From the NCBI GenBank assembly GCA_002478885.1, contig DLKC01000083.1, forward strand, positions 46,004 to 110,003: a DNA stretch of 64,000 nucleotides, read 5' to 3'. The notes beneath the pieces were generated by a model, which did not search any database, was not told the DNA's origin, and saw nothing but the letters and a program-made list of their open reading frames with translations. Below, piece after piece: positions 19,702-27,990 of this stretch. Origin of the DNA: Chitinophagaceae bacterium UBA7600 (GTDB taxonomy: Bacteria; Bacteroidota; Bacteroidia; Chitinophagales; Chitinophagaceae). The position numbers were made by a program, and so were the translations under genes. The first letter of the stretch is position 1. Each line of letters begins with the position of its first letter.

Positions 19702-20715
19702 ATGACACAAAGAAATTCAGGCCGCAGAGGCTTTGCATCGATGGATGCTGACGAACAACGCAGGACAGCACGTGCAGGGGGTGAAGCCTCCGGCGGGCAG
19801 CGAAGGAGAAACAGGTCAGAAGAATTCGGTGATGACTATGAAGAGGGCAACAGGCGCGGTTCTTCAAATGAAGACGACTATGAAGATGATGATTACGACA
19901 TGCGCCAGTCCGCAAACGATGATGTTTATGAAGATGACGACGAAGAAGAGGATGATGACTACGATTACAACGACAGGCGTCGTTCATCCAACGACGACGA
20001 CTATGATGAAGAGGAGGATGACGACCAATACGATGACGACGACGAAGACGAGGAAGAAGAGGACGATCAATACGATCGTCGCAGAAGTTCATCATCGGGT
20101 CGTGGAAGAAACGGCAACAGTTCATCAGGCCGTGGCAGCTCCGGTAGAGACGGGGGCGGTAATGGAAGGGGCTTTGCTTCAATGGACAGCGAAGAGGTAA
20201 GACGTATCGCTTCAAAAGGCGGTCGTGCTTCCCATGGCGGGGGCTCATCATCAGGTGGGCGTGGTGGCGATTCCGGAAGAGGCAACAATGGCTCATCCGG
20301 TAGAAATTCATCCGGTGGCAGAAGTACTTCATCCAATGGAAGGGGAAATTCGTCCAATGGCAGAAGCAGCTCCGGTAATGGAAGAACTTCATCTGGCGGT
20401 AACGGATCATCTGGCAGAAGTTCATCTGGCAGGGGATCATCCGGAGGCAACAGCTCATCCGGAAGAAGCTCATCTGGTGGTAATAACTCATCTGGCAGAG
20501 GTGGTTCAGGTGGCGGAAGAGGTTTCGCTTCAATGAGCCGCGATGAGGTACGGCGCATCGCTGCTAAAGGCGGCCGTGCTTCACACGGGGGCGGAGACTC
20601 TTCATCAGGTGGACGTGGCAGATCAGGTGGGTCATCACAGGGATCATCACGCAGGGGTAGAGCAGGTTTTGGTGGACGTAGCCGCAGCAATGCAGGCAGG
20701 TCGTCAGGCCGCTAA
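19702..20715 (+). CDS. KGG-repeat low-complexity stress protein
   Basis: A 337-residue protein with three copies of the KGG (stress-induced acidophilic repeat) motif: a degenerate one at 10-31 (RGFASMDADEQRRTARAGG), and two good ones near 155-175 (GFASMDSEEVRRIASKGG) and 273-293 (GFASMSRDEVRRIAAKGG). Between copies 1 and 2 lies a very acidic Asp/Glu/Tyr stretch (about 45-125); between 2 and 3 and at the end are Ser/Gly/Arg/Asn-rich linkers. KGG proteins such as GsiB and YciG are hydrophilic, desiccation- or stress-linked; members are normally under 130 residues, so this one is unusually long. A stem-loop terminator follows. Segment patterning suggests an intrinsically disordered, perhaps condensate-forming chain; that is inference. 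Confidence 0.88.
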   Translation: MTQRNSGRRGFASMDADEQRRTARAGGEASGGQRRRNRSEEFGDDYEEGNRRGSSNEDDYEDDDYDMRQSANDDVYEDDDEEEDDDYDYNDRRRSSNDDDYDEEEDDDQYDDDDEDEEEEDDQYDRRRSSSSGRGRNGNSSSGRGSSGRDGGGNGRGFASMDSEEVRRIASKGGRASHGGGSSSGGRGGDSGRGNNGSSGRNSSGGRSTSSNGRGNSSNGRSSSGNGRTSSGGNGSSGRSSSGRGSSGGNSSSGRSSSGGNNSSGRGGSGGGRGFASMSRDEVRRIAAKGGRASHGGGDSSSGGRGRSGGSSQGSSRRGRAGFGGRSRSNAGRSSGR

Positions 20716-20733
20716 GCTTCTTAAAATAAGAAT

Positions 20734-20766
20734 AAAATAGAGCTGTTCTGCGGCTCTATTTTACTT
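20734..20766 (+). terminator. Rho-independent-type terminator after the KGG gene
   Basis: AAAATAGAGC (20734-20743) and GCTCTATTTT (20753-20762) form a perfect 10-bp stem with a 9-base loop, 19 bases after the stop codon. Confidence 0.75.
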
Positions 20767-20800
20767 TAAAAAAAATTCAGTTTCACTTAAAGAAAAAATT

Positions 20801-21520
20801 ATGAAAAAAGAAACAGCCGAAGAAAATAAAACAAACACAGCTGCCAATAATACAGCGGCTAATCAAGGCAATAAATCACAGGAAGAAAATACAGGTACAA
20901 GCGCAGCAGAGGCCAGCGCGGGTAAGGTTTCAGAGGCAGCTAACGGTTTGGCTCAAAATAAAAAGGAAGGCATGCAAAATGGAAATGGCCAGTCATACCT
21001 CGAGAAGTTTTTTATGGATATGCTTAAAGATATCTATTGGGCTGAAAAATCGCTTGTTACCGCTATACCCAAAATGAAAGATGCGGCTACAACCGAAGAA
21101 TTAAAAGATGCATTTGAAGATCATCTTTATCAAACGCAAAAACATGTTTCGCGCCTTGAAAAAGTATTTCAGTTAAGGGGACAAAAGCCCGAAGGCAAAA
21201 AATGCGAGGCAATGGAAGGCTTAACAAAAGAAGCCGAGAGCATTATCAAAGAGACGGAAGAAATGTCTATGACCAGGGATGCTGCGCTCATTATCGCTGC
21301 CCAAAAAGTGGAGCACTATGAAATTGCTTCCTATGGCGGCATGGTGCAATTGGCCATTACCATGGGTTGGCAACAGATCGCAGACATACTCGATAAAACA
21401 CTCGAGGAAGAAGAAGATACAGATCAGCTGCTCACCGACATTGCCGAGGAGTTTATCAATATTGAAGCAGAAGGCGAAGGTAAAAGCCAGGTTGAAGAAG
21501 ATGTATATGAAAATGCCTAG
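20801..21520 (+). CDS. YciF/YciE-type ferritin-like protein (DUF892)
   Basis: A 239-residue protein: a 60-residue Asn/Ala/Glu-rich disordered N-terminus, then a DUF892 four-helix bundle starting at YLEKFFMDMLKDIYWAEKSL (about 66). Conserved carboxylates and histidines fit a di-iron site: DIYWAEK, EDHLYQTQKHVSRLEKVF, and QKVEHYEIASYGGM followed by LEEEEDTDQLLTDIAEE. In enterobacteria YciE/YciF are stress-induced and sit with the KGG protein YciG; the same adjacency occurs here (KGG gene 85 bases upstream, but with a terminator between). The acidic N-terminal extension is not in YciF. Confidence 0.9.
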   Translation: MKKETAEENKTNTAANNTAANQGNKSQEENTGTSAAEASAGKVSEAANGLAQNKKEGMQNGNGQSYLEKFFMDMLKDIYWAEKSLVTAIPKMKDAATTEELKDAFEDHLYQTQKHVSRLEKVFQLRGQKPEGKKCEAMEGLTKEAESIIKETEEMSMTRDAALIIAAQKVEHYEIASYGGMVQLAITMGWQQIADILDKTLEEEEDTDQLLTDIAEEFINIEAEGEGKSQVEEDVYENA

Positions 21521-21595
21521 CAGAATACATAAAGGGGTTGCTGTTACAGGCGCCTCTTTATCATTACTTTTTCATTCTCACAAAAAAAAATTACT

Positions 21596-21991
21596 ATGAT
21601 CAAATTAAGTAGCTCCACAATTAACAGGCCACGCGGTGAGCGGTTTATCGATGCACCGTATGTCTTGTCAGATATTGATGCTATCATCAACCAACTGCAG
21701 CAGGAGCCTGCATGGAAAAGAAATGACCGCAATGCGATCACTATTTTTAAAACCAGGGGCACTACAACAGTTATCGCCGCACTGCATGCCGGCAGCATTA
21801 TCAACGATAATGCAACCGACGGCATTATAAGCATCCAGGTGTTAAAAGGGTCAGTGCTGGTTAAAACCAACGTTAAAGACGATCTGATCACCGTAAACAG
21901 CGGTAACATCTTTTTTATGCACCGGGAGTTCAGCCACAACATATGGGCTGTTGAAGAAAGCTTTTTGCTAATGGTAATGGAGGAAGCATAA
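21596..21991 (+). CDS. Cupin-like small protein
   Basis: A 131-residue protein whose second half has the cupin strand pattern: TTTVIAALHAGSIINDN, GIISIQVLKGSVLVKT, DDLITVNSGNIFFMHREFSHNIWAVEESFLLMVM. The usual metal-binding histidines of cupin motif 1 are mostly absent (one His in LHAG, others in MHREFSHN), so a metal site is doubtful. Similar proteins in Bacteroidota are often annotated as cupin domain-containing. It follows the YciF-like gene by 75 bases and could be in the same unit. Confidence 0.65.
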   Translation: MIKLSSSTINRPRGERFIDAPYVLSDIDAIINQLQQEPAWKRNDRNAITIFKTRGTTTVIAALHAGSIINDNATDGIISIQVLKGSVLVKTNVKDDLITVNSGNIFFMHREFSHNIWAVEESFLLMVMEEA

Positions 21992-22161
21992 CCTGCTGTA
22001 GGTTTGGGCGCTTGGCATCCTTTTACTTGCCGGCATGTATCTCCTGCTGCTGCCGGTGTGATAGCAGGTGATTTACTCGTAAGGACACGCGCGGATAGCA
22101 CAAGCTACAAATGATACAAAGCCACTTTAATTAACGATCACCAGGTAAACCCCACAACAAC

Positions 22162-24012
22162 ATGCCAGGCTTAGACGTAGATTATCCCGACCTGAAGGAA
22201 AAAACAAAATTAATTCGCAAATGCTGTCTGACCTCCACAACAGCAGCGGAGTCAGGTCATCCCACTTCCTGTCTCTCTGCCACAGACATCGCAGCGGTAC
22301 TGTTCGACAAATACTTTACGTATGATATTCACAATCCGTTAAATCTCTTTAACGACAGGTTCGTGTTATCGAAAGGGCATGCAGCGCCGTTGCTGTATAC
22401 GCTCTTCGCAATGGCCGGGGCGTATCCACTGGAAGAGCTGCAAACGCTTCGCAAATATGGCAGCCGATTCGAAGGCCATCCCGTACCAAAATTTGTATAT
22501 GCGGAAGCTGCAACAGGCTCGCTGGGCCAGGGTATCTCAGTGGCGGCGGGTCTTGCATTAATCGCAAAACGCGAAAACTTACCTGCAAAATCTTTTGTAC
22601 TTACCGGCGATGGCGAACTGGCAGAAGGCCAGGTATGGGAAGCCGCAAATTTTGCAGGCTATCACAGGCTCGATAATCTCATTGTAATACTCGACATTAA
22701 CCGCCTGGCGCAAAGTGGCGAAACAATGTTCGGCAGCGACGCCGGGGCTTATGCTAAGCGTTTTGAAGCCTTCGGTTTTGAAACAGCAATAATTAACGGA
22801 CACAACTTTTCCGAAATAGACAACGCCTTTGAAATGGCCGTAACCAATACCGGCGGCAAACCTTTTGCCATCGTGGCAAAGACCATTAAAGGCAAAGGCA
22901 TTTCCTTCCTGGAAGACAAAGCCGGTTGGCATGGTAAGGCACTTACACAACAGGAGCTGCAACAGGCATTGCAGGAGTTAGGTAGCGTGGATGATACGCT
23001 TCGGTTCACCCTAAAAAAACCTTTACAGTTGCAGGTACCCCCGCATCCCGATATGGACAGGTCTGTTATAACGCATTTCAAACCCACTGAAACATATGCA
23101 ACAAGAACCGTCTTTGGCGAAATACTCGCACAATGCGGACAGAAGAACAAAGAGATCTATGTATTGGATGCAGATGTAAAAAATTCAACCTTTACAGAAG
23201 TCTTTCAAAAGCGCCTGCCGGAGCGTTTCGTGGAATGTTTTATTGCTGAACAGGATATGGTATCCGTAGCCGCCGGTTTATCACGTGCGGGCAAAACACC
23301 CGTGGTAGCAACATTTGGTGCTTTTCTTATACGCGCTGCGGATCAGATAAGAATGGCCCGGGTGTCGGAGTCAAATATAAAATTTATCGGGTCGCATGTG
23401 GGTGTTTCCATTGGTGAAGATGGACCATCTCAAATGGCACTGGAAGACATTGCTATGTTTGGCGCAATACCCGACACAATTATATTACAACCGGCCGATG
23501 CTGTTTCTACGGCTATGCTCGTTCCACTCATGCTAAGCCATACCGGGTTTGTGTATATGCGTACCCTTAGACCAAAAACCGCTTTGTTGTACGACGGAAA
23601 CAAAACATTCCAGCTCGGTGGGTCGGCCATTTTAAAACAGTCTGATGAAGATGAATTAACTATTGCCGCGAGTGGTATTACAGTTTTTGAAGCGCTGAAA
23701 GCCGCTGAAGAACTGGCTGAATCAGGAATACATGTGCGGGTGGTTGATTGTTACTCAATCTGCCCGGTAGATTCCATTACCCTGGCAAGATGTATGAATG
23801 AAACAAAAAAATCATTGATGATTGTTGTGGAAGATCACTATGCGCACGGGGGCCTTGGTGACTTTATCCTCGAGGCCCTTGCAGGCAGCGGATTTGATAT
23901 CATTAAGATGGCGGTAACACATGTCTCGCAATCAGGTACCGGTGAACAATTATTAAGAGACGCGCAAATTGACGCCACTGCTATTATAGAAAAAATAAAG
24001 GAACTGCTTTAA
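22162..24012 (+). CDS. tkt: Transketolase, single chain
   Basis: A 616-residue full transketolase, similar in length to animal and archaeal-type enzymes rather than to the 660-residue E. coli form. Seen: SGHPTSCLSATDIAAVLF (N-terminal His), SKGHAAPLLYTLF, GSLGQGISVAAGLALIAK, the ThDP/Mg motif GDGELAEGQVWEAANFAGYH near 150-170, the pyrimidine-binding domain with catalytic glutamate in FIAEQDMVSVAAGL near 370, and the C-terminal domain VEDHYAHGGLGDFILEAL. It moves two-carbon units between sugar phosphates in the pentose phosphate pathway. It stands alone on the plus strand. A second, split transketolase is encoded at 37012-38836, so this is probably the housekeeping or stress-linked paralogue. 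Confidence 0.93.
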   Translation: MPGLDVDYPDLKEKTKLIRKCCLTSTTAAESGHPTSCLSATDIAAVLFDKYFTYDIHNPLNLFNDRFVLSKGHAAPLLYTLFAMAGAYPLEELQTLRKYGSRFEGHPVPKFVYAEAATGSLGQGISVAAGLALIAKRENLPAKSFVLTGDGELAEGQVWEAANFAGYHRLDNLIVILDINRLAQSGETMFGSDAGAYAKRFEAFGFETAIINGHNFSEIDNAFEMAVTNTGGKPFAIVAKTIKGKGISFLEDKAGWHGKALTQQELQQALQELGSVDDTLRFTLKKPLQLQVPPHPDMDRSVITHFKPTETYATRTVFGEILAQCGQKNKEIYVLDADVKNSTFTEVFQKRLPERFVECFIAEQDMVSVAAGLSRAGKTPVVATFGAFLIRAADQIRMARVSESNIKFIGSHVGVSIGEDGPSQMALEDIAMFGAIPDTIILQPADAVSTAMLVPLMLSHTGFVYMRTLRPKTALLYDGNKTFQLGGSAILKQSDEDELTIAASGITVFEALKAAEELAESGIHVRVVDCYSICPVDSITLARCMNETKKSLMIVVEDHYAHGGLGDFILEALAGSGFDIIKMAVTHVSQSGTGEQLLRDAQIDATAIIEKIKELL

Positions 24013-24023
24013 CACAGTTCCTT
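23998..24023 (+). terminator. Stem-loop overlapping the transketolase stop codon
   Basis: AAGGAACTG (23998-24006) pairs with CAGTTCCTT (24015-24023); the 8-base loop contains the TAA stop at 24010-24012. The T-rich stretch that follows is short (ATTTATA), so termination strength is uncertain. Confidence 0.55.
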
Positions 24024-24079
24024 ATTTATACTAAGCCGTCTTCCTCTCTCTGCTTCTCGCCGGCTGTTCAAAATCTTGT

Positions 24080-24679
24080 TTATTTTTTACCTGTGATCGC
24101 CATTGCGGAATCCAGATGTTTTTGCAAAGTAGGGAGCGTTTCTACCGCAAAATTTCTTACGTCCATATCTTTGAGATCTGCCGCTTTCTGAAAAGATTTA
24201 ATGTCTTTCTTGTGATCGGAAAGCATCATGTTCATGTACGCTTTATCGAAATCCATTCCCGTCTTCTTATTAAGATCGTCGATATCTTTTTGTGCGTCGT
24301 TTCCAATCGTCCCGGGCAGTGTGATATTTTTTGCCTGTGCAAGGCTTTTAAGCTTATCGTTTGCAGCGGAATGATCCTGTACCATCATCGCACCAAAATC
24401 TTTCACACGCTGACTTCCCGCTTTTTGCTGCGCTATTTTTCCCAACTCAACTTCCATCATACCACCATTGGCGGCTTCCACTGCAAAGTCTGCTACATCC
24501 TTATCTACAGGCATGGTAGCCATCGTATCTGCCGAGGGAGCTAGCACACCGGAGGTGTCTTTCTTATCATTCATATCATTCGCACTATCCACACTGTCAT
24601 CCCTGTCAGCATTGCTATTACAAGCCATCGCCAATACCAGCATTCCCGACAAGAATAGTTTTTCATTTAAGATTTTCAT
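24080..24679 (-). CDS. DUF4142 lipoprotein
   Basis: A 199-residue exported protein. MKILNEKLFLSGMLVLAMAC ends in a lipobox-like MAC at residue 20, so it is probably a lipoprotein; an Asp/Ser-rich linker follows. The DUF4142 domain (about 65-199) is a ferritin-like helical bundle with the conserved phrases FAVEAANGGMMEVELGKIAQ, VKDFGAMMVQDHSAANDKL and the HLDSAM end. The family is widespread in Bacteroidota and rhizobia and of unknown role. The gene is convergent with transketolase. Confidence 0.88.
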   Translation of the reverse strand: MKILNEKLFLSGMLVLAMACNSNADRDDSVDSANDMNDKKDTSGVLAPSADTMATMPVDKDVADFAVEAANGGMMEVELGKIAQQKAGSQRVKDFGAMMVQDHSAANDKLKSLAQAKNITLPGTIGNDAQKDIDDLNKKTGMDFDKAYMNMMLSDHKKDIKSFQKAADLKDMDVRNFAVETLPTLQKHLDSAMAITGKK

Positions 24680-25030
24680 AATTGTAAAATTGGTTTTGAA
24701 AAATATTTACAGTCTCACCTGTTCAAATTACAAGCCAGTCAAAGAAACTCCGGCAAGTAAATGTTTGTAAACCGTATAAATTCACAGCGCTCCGGAAAGG
24801 AGCGCCGCAAGCGCCCATGAAATGCTTGATTTATGGGCAAGTAATTACACATTGAGAGAATTATTTCCACAAGCATCTTGTTGAAATGTTTTGCCGCTAT
24901 AAAAAACGGGACGATGAACGGAGCGTCGCAACCACAAAAGATAAGTGAAACAGCTGTAGGGCATACCCAGGCATTGCAAACAATATTGGCAGGCATATAA
25001 GTAGCAGGCATATGCCTCTCTTATACACCG
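24680..25030. other. Intergenic region, nothing recognised
   Basis: About 350 bases between the DUF4142 start and the end of the MidA gene. A 90-codon minus-strand frame crosses it, but its composition is not protein-like. No clear repeat arm. Confidence 0.45.
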
Positions 25031-26131
25031 CTAGACAAAACCTGCCGCGAACTGCATGCCCGCCAACGCTGGATGCCCCACATTTTTATATTGTATAAGT
25101 ACTTTTATTTTTTTGCTCATATTGATAAGCGAGCGGTACACTTCCAAAAGCTGATCGCGGTAAGCCGGTAAATAAGTTTCATGCTGTTCAATTGACCGCA
25201 ACTCATTCACAACGCCGAGCCCATGAAGAAAACTGGCCTGGTCTGAAAAACCCAGGCAGCGAAGGCCTGCTTTAAGGCCCGAGTGATACAGCGCAGAAAA
25301 GTTTACATGCGTTGTAATATCCTGCTCGCCTATGTGCACATAAGGGTATGTGCCCACGGCATGCTTGTGATAACAAATAATCGTGCCCGCACTTCTCTTT
25401 AAACTGTAGAGTTCGTCCGCAGCAAAACCATAATCCATCGTAAGTACAAAACCGGTGTTTAGCAACCCGGAAATATCGTTCATCCATTCGATGGCGCGCA
25501 TATTTATTTCAGTGCAGTAACCCTTAGGCAACAGCACCTGCTGTTCAGTAAAGTAAGCCTTAAGTTGGTCCTGTGCAGGCCACAACAGTTCTACAAATCC
25601 ATGACCATTGTAATCGACAAACACCTCCATCAATTCATCCTCCATCACCACTTTGTGAACCGGGAAATTATCTATCAATTCGTTTGATAAAATGCAACCA
25701 TTGAATGCAGGAATACCTGCTGCATTGCTGCAGCATTTTACTTTTTCGCCATGCAGCGGTTGTTGCCATGCGTTTGGCGAGCCATTTCTTTCCATAATTA
25801 AATAAGTCAGCTTTTCGTACAGCGGGCTCGTTTGCTGCAGGTGATCAAGAATGCCCCGACACAAAGCGCCATTGCCTGCCCCGTATTCCAATACGGTGAA
25901 ATCTGTTTCGCCAAGCCGGCACCACATCTCCTCAAGTTGCCTCGCGATCATTGTAGCGAAAAGTCCGCTCAGCAGCGGGCTCGTATAGTAGTCACCATTT
26001 TTGCCAATGCGTTGTTTTCCCGAAGTATAATAACCTAACCCCGGGTAATAGAGCGCCATCTCCATAAAATCGTGGAACGATATCGGGCCTTGGGTGCGGA
26101 TTCTGTTAATAATGATTGCTTCAAGTGACAT
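25031..26131 (-). CDS. MidA/NDUFAF7-type SAM-dependent methyltransferase
   Basis: A 366-residue protein from ATG 26131 (MSLEAIIINRIRTQGPI). The family signature is clear: ISFHDFMEMALYYPGLGYY near 18-36, GDYYTSPLLSGLFATMIARQ near 48-68, the SAM-binding EYGAGNGALCRGIL near 83, LSNELIDNFPVHKV near 148 and MDYGFAADELY near 232. These are the hallmarks of the NDUFAF7/MidA family (PF02636), which in mitochondria methylates an arginine of complex I subunit NDUFS2; the bacterial target is unknown. Spacing and orientation show no operon partner. Confidence 0.9.
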   Translation of the reverse strand: MSLEAIIINRIRTQGPISFHDFMEMALYYPGLGYYTSGKQRIGKNGDYYTSPLLSGLFATMIARQLEEMWCRLGETDFTVLEYGAGNGALCRGILDHLQQTSPLYEKLTYLIMERNGSPNAWQQPLHGEKVKCCSNAAGIPAFNGCILSNELIDNFPVHKVVMEDELMEVFVDYNGHGFVELLWPAQDQLKAYFTEQQVLLPKGYCTEINMRAIEWMNDISGLLNTGFVLTMDYGFAADELYSLKRSAGTIICYHKHAVGTYPYVHIGEQDITTHVNFSALYHSGLKAGLRCLGFSDQASFLHGLGVVNELRSIEQHETYLPAYRDQLLEVYRSLINMSKKIKVLIQYKNVGHPALAGMQFAAGFV

Positions 26132-26216
26132 ACAGCACAACAGTTCTTATTGCAAGCGGTACAAAAATTGAATAATGACTTCTCGTTAGTCTCACTCATA
26201 TTTCAAAACAATAATC

Positions 26217-26735
26217 ATGTCAAAAAAGAATAACCCGCAAAAACACAATCGCTTCGAAAAACTGGCTGCAGCCGTTACAAGAGCATCGGGAAGTACCCCG
26301 GCAATATGCACCGCATTCGGGCTCGTCCTCGTCTGGGCTTGTCTCGGACCACTTTTTAACTACTCAGAAAACTGGCAGCTGGTGATAAACACAGGCACTA
26401 CCATTATTACTTTCCTGATGGTGTTCCTGATACAGAAATCGCAGAACAAAGAGTCGATGGCTGTTCAGTTAAAATTGAATGAGCTGGTTGCCGCACACGA
26501 ATTCGCAAGCAATCGCCTCGTTGATGTGGAGAATTTAACCGAAGAGGAGCTGAAAGTAATACAAAGCTATTATTGCAGCTTGCGCGACAAAACCAAACAG
26601 GATGAATCATTACAGGTATCTCATTCCATAGAAGAGGCGCAGAGCAGGCACGAATTCAAAAAAGCAGCAAGAGGTGATGTAATGACCCGGTTCAAAACCA
26701 ACGCTGTAAAAAAAGAGCCGAAGCTGGAGAAATAG
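26217..26735 (+). CDS. Low-affinity iron permease-family protein
   Basis: A 172-residue protein: a basic N-terminus, two membrane helices (about 32-52, ICTAFGLVLVWACLGPLF; 60-80, NTGTTIITFLMVFLIQKSQNK), then a conserved cytoplasmic helix LKLNELVAAHEFASNRLVDVENLTEEEL. The TTIITFLMVFLIQ..QNKE block is the signature of the low-affinity iron permease/DUF family PF04120. Iron transport by bacterial members is not established. The coding end is acidic and basic mixed, not conserved. It is divergent from MidA (86 bases). Confidence 0.85.
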   Translation: MSKKNNPQKHNRFEKLAAAVTRASGSTPAICTAFGLVLVWACLGPLFNYSENWQLVINTGTTIITFLMVFLIQKSQNKESMAVQLKLNELVAAHEFASNRLVDVENLTEEELKVIQSYYCSLRDKTKQDESLQVSHSIEEAQSRHEFKKAARGDVMTRFKTNAVKKEPKLEK

Positions 26736-26794
26736 AATAAGCAACAGTCTTTAACGGCAGATGTTTATGTTCCCGGCTTTTGAAATACGATTAA

Positions 26795-26886
26795 GCTTCA
26801 TTGCCCGATAGTGCCGGCATATCCGGCATCGCACACTTTAACGTTTGCCCAATACTGAACAGGACGTACAGGAGTGCGACGCAACA
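26795..26886. repeat. Dispersed palindromic element, two arms
   Basis: Left arm CATCGCACACTTTAAC from 26827 and right arm GTACAGGAGTGCGACGCAAC (26866-26885). The 30 bases before the left arm match the flank of the 6915 copy (CTTCATTGCCCGATAGTGCC against CTTCACTGCGCGATAGTACC), showing these two share a longer ancestor. Confidence 0.75.
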
Positions 26887-26942
26887 AAGGCTGAATACTT
26901 TTACCGTTGCCTGGCTTAAAAAATATTTACCCGGAATACACA

Positions 26943-27980
26943 TTACCTGGACTGGTTAAATAGCTGCAGCTTGCTGTAAAGATCTTCGAGCAACAAAGGC
27001 ACATCAACATGAGTGTACACCCTTATATTTCTTCCCTTGTGATTGACTTCGTAAATGCCCTGGCTATTGATAATGGGCGATGGGCGCAACGCATAAAAAC
27101 TGGATGACGGATCAGGTTCAAAAGAAGATTGCAAAGCGGTGAGTAATACCAATGGACTATCGCCAACGATATATACCTCCCCCACGCTGAAATGATATTT
27201 GATCGACAACTGCATAATGCGCTCAATATTCGCTGTGAGATATTCACCGATTTTGCCTTGCGTTTTTACTTTGGTAAGCAGCGAGGAATAAGGCATAATA
27301 ACCTGGCGATAAACATTTCGGGGAACCTGCCATATTGGAATGGTTGACTTATTAAAAATAACCTGCCCCGCCGTAAGATCAATTGCCAGGTTATATTCAA
27401 GCGTTGTATAGCCCGGAGGTGGCGTTGCCAGTTCGGGATACTCAGGTCCGCCAATCCAGATAAGCGTTAAGCGGCTGGCGATCTTCGGCTCAAGAAGATA
27501 AGCACTCGCTATATCTGTGAGACCAGCGCCACAAACAACATACAAAGGAAGCTTTGTATCATCTCTCATCGCCTCTTTAACTATGGCATTCGCAGCATCA
27601 GACCTTTGTGCAGTGCTGTCGTTTTCCAACGCAATATTTGAACCCTGGTATACCGGGTAGACATTACCCAGGTTCATGATCTTCAGTACCTCTTCAATTT
27701 TTTGCTTCGCATGCGCGGCGCTTTCTTTGGAGGGGTCCCAGCCATCGCCTGCTCTTAAATGCGAACCAATAATGCCCCGGATCTCCACCGAAGGCGATAA
27801 CAGGTGTTGCACAAGTTCGAAGAGCCCATCAGGATCGCCACCGAAATCGTTGTCGATAATCACACGCATTCTTGGCTGAACAAGACTATCGGGAAAAAGC
27901 TTTGCAGTTTTTTGCTGCGAGAAGGAGTTAAGGCACGTGCCTGCCACCAAAAGCGCTATGAACAGTAGTTGCTTCCGCAT
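26943..27980 (-). CDS. Secreted nucleoside hydrolase-like protein
   Basis: A 345-residue protein with a signal peptide (MRKQLLFIALLVAGTCLNSFSQ, cleavage near 21). The mature start has VIIDNDFGGDPDGLFELVQ near 40-58, the variant of the DxDxxxDD calcium/ribose-binding motif of inosine-uridine nucleoside hydrolases, and GIIGSH, VVCGAGLTDIASAYLL and IWIGGPEYPEL follow in family order. Known enzymes hydrolyse ribonucleosides to ribose and base; a periplasmic location would release sugar outside the inner membrane. Last gene of the minus-strand locus, 10 bases after the DUF1593 gene, so surely co-transcribed. The variant DNDFGGDPDG leaves the substrate open. Confidence 0.85.
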   Translation of the reverse strand: MRKQLLFIALLVAGTCLNSFSQQKTAKLFPDSLVQPRMRVIIDNDFGGDPDGLFELVQHLLSPSVEIRGIIGSHLRAGDGWDPSKESAAHAKQKIEEVLKIMNLGNVYPVYQGSNIALENDSTAQRSDAANAIVKEAMRDDTKLPLYVVCGAGLTDIASAYLLEPKIASRLTLIWIGGPEYPELATPPPGYTTLEYNLAIDLTAGQVIFNKSTIPIWQVPRNVYRQVIMPYSSLLTKVKTQGKIGEYLTANIERIMQLSIKYHFSVGEVYIVGDSPLVLLTALQSSFEPDPSSSFYALRPSPIINSQGIYEVNHKGRNIRVYTHVDVPLLLEDLYSKLQLFNQSR

Positions 27981-27990
27981 AAATTTATTT

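Noticed and set aside
19700..20690. Long antisense frames rich in His/Arg or Pro/Leu across the KGG gene
   Set aside because: They are shadows of a biased Ser/Gly/Arg and Asp/Glu coding sequence; the plus frame has recognised KGG motifs.
24739..25011. 90-codon minus-strand frame
   Set aside because: Composition is not protein-like, no motif, and it starts near nothing; kept as intergenic.
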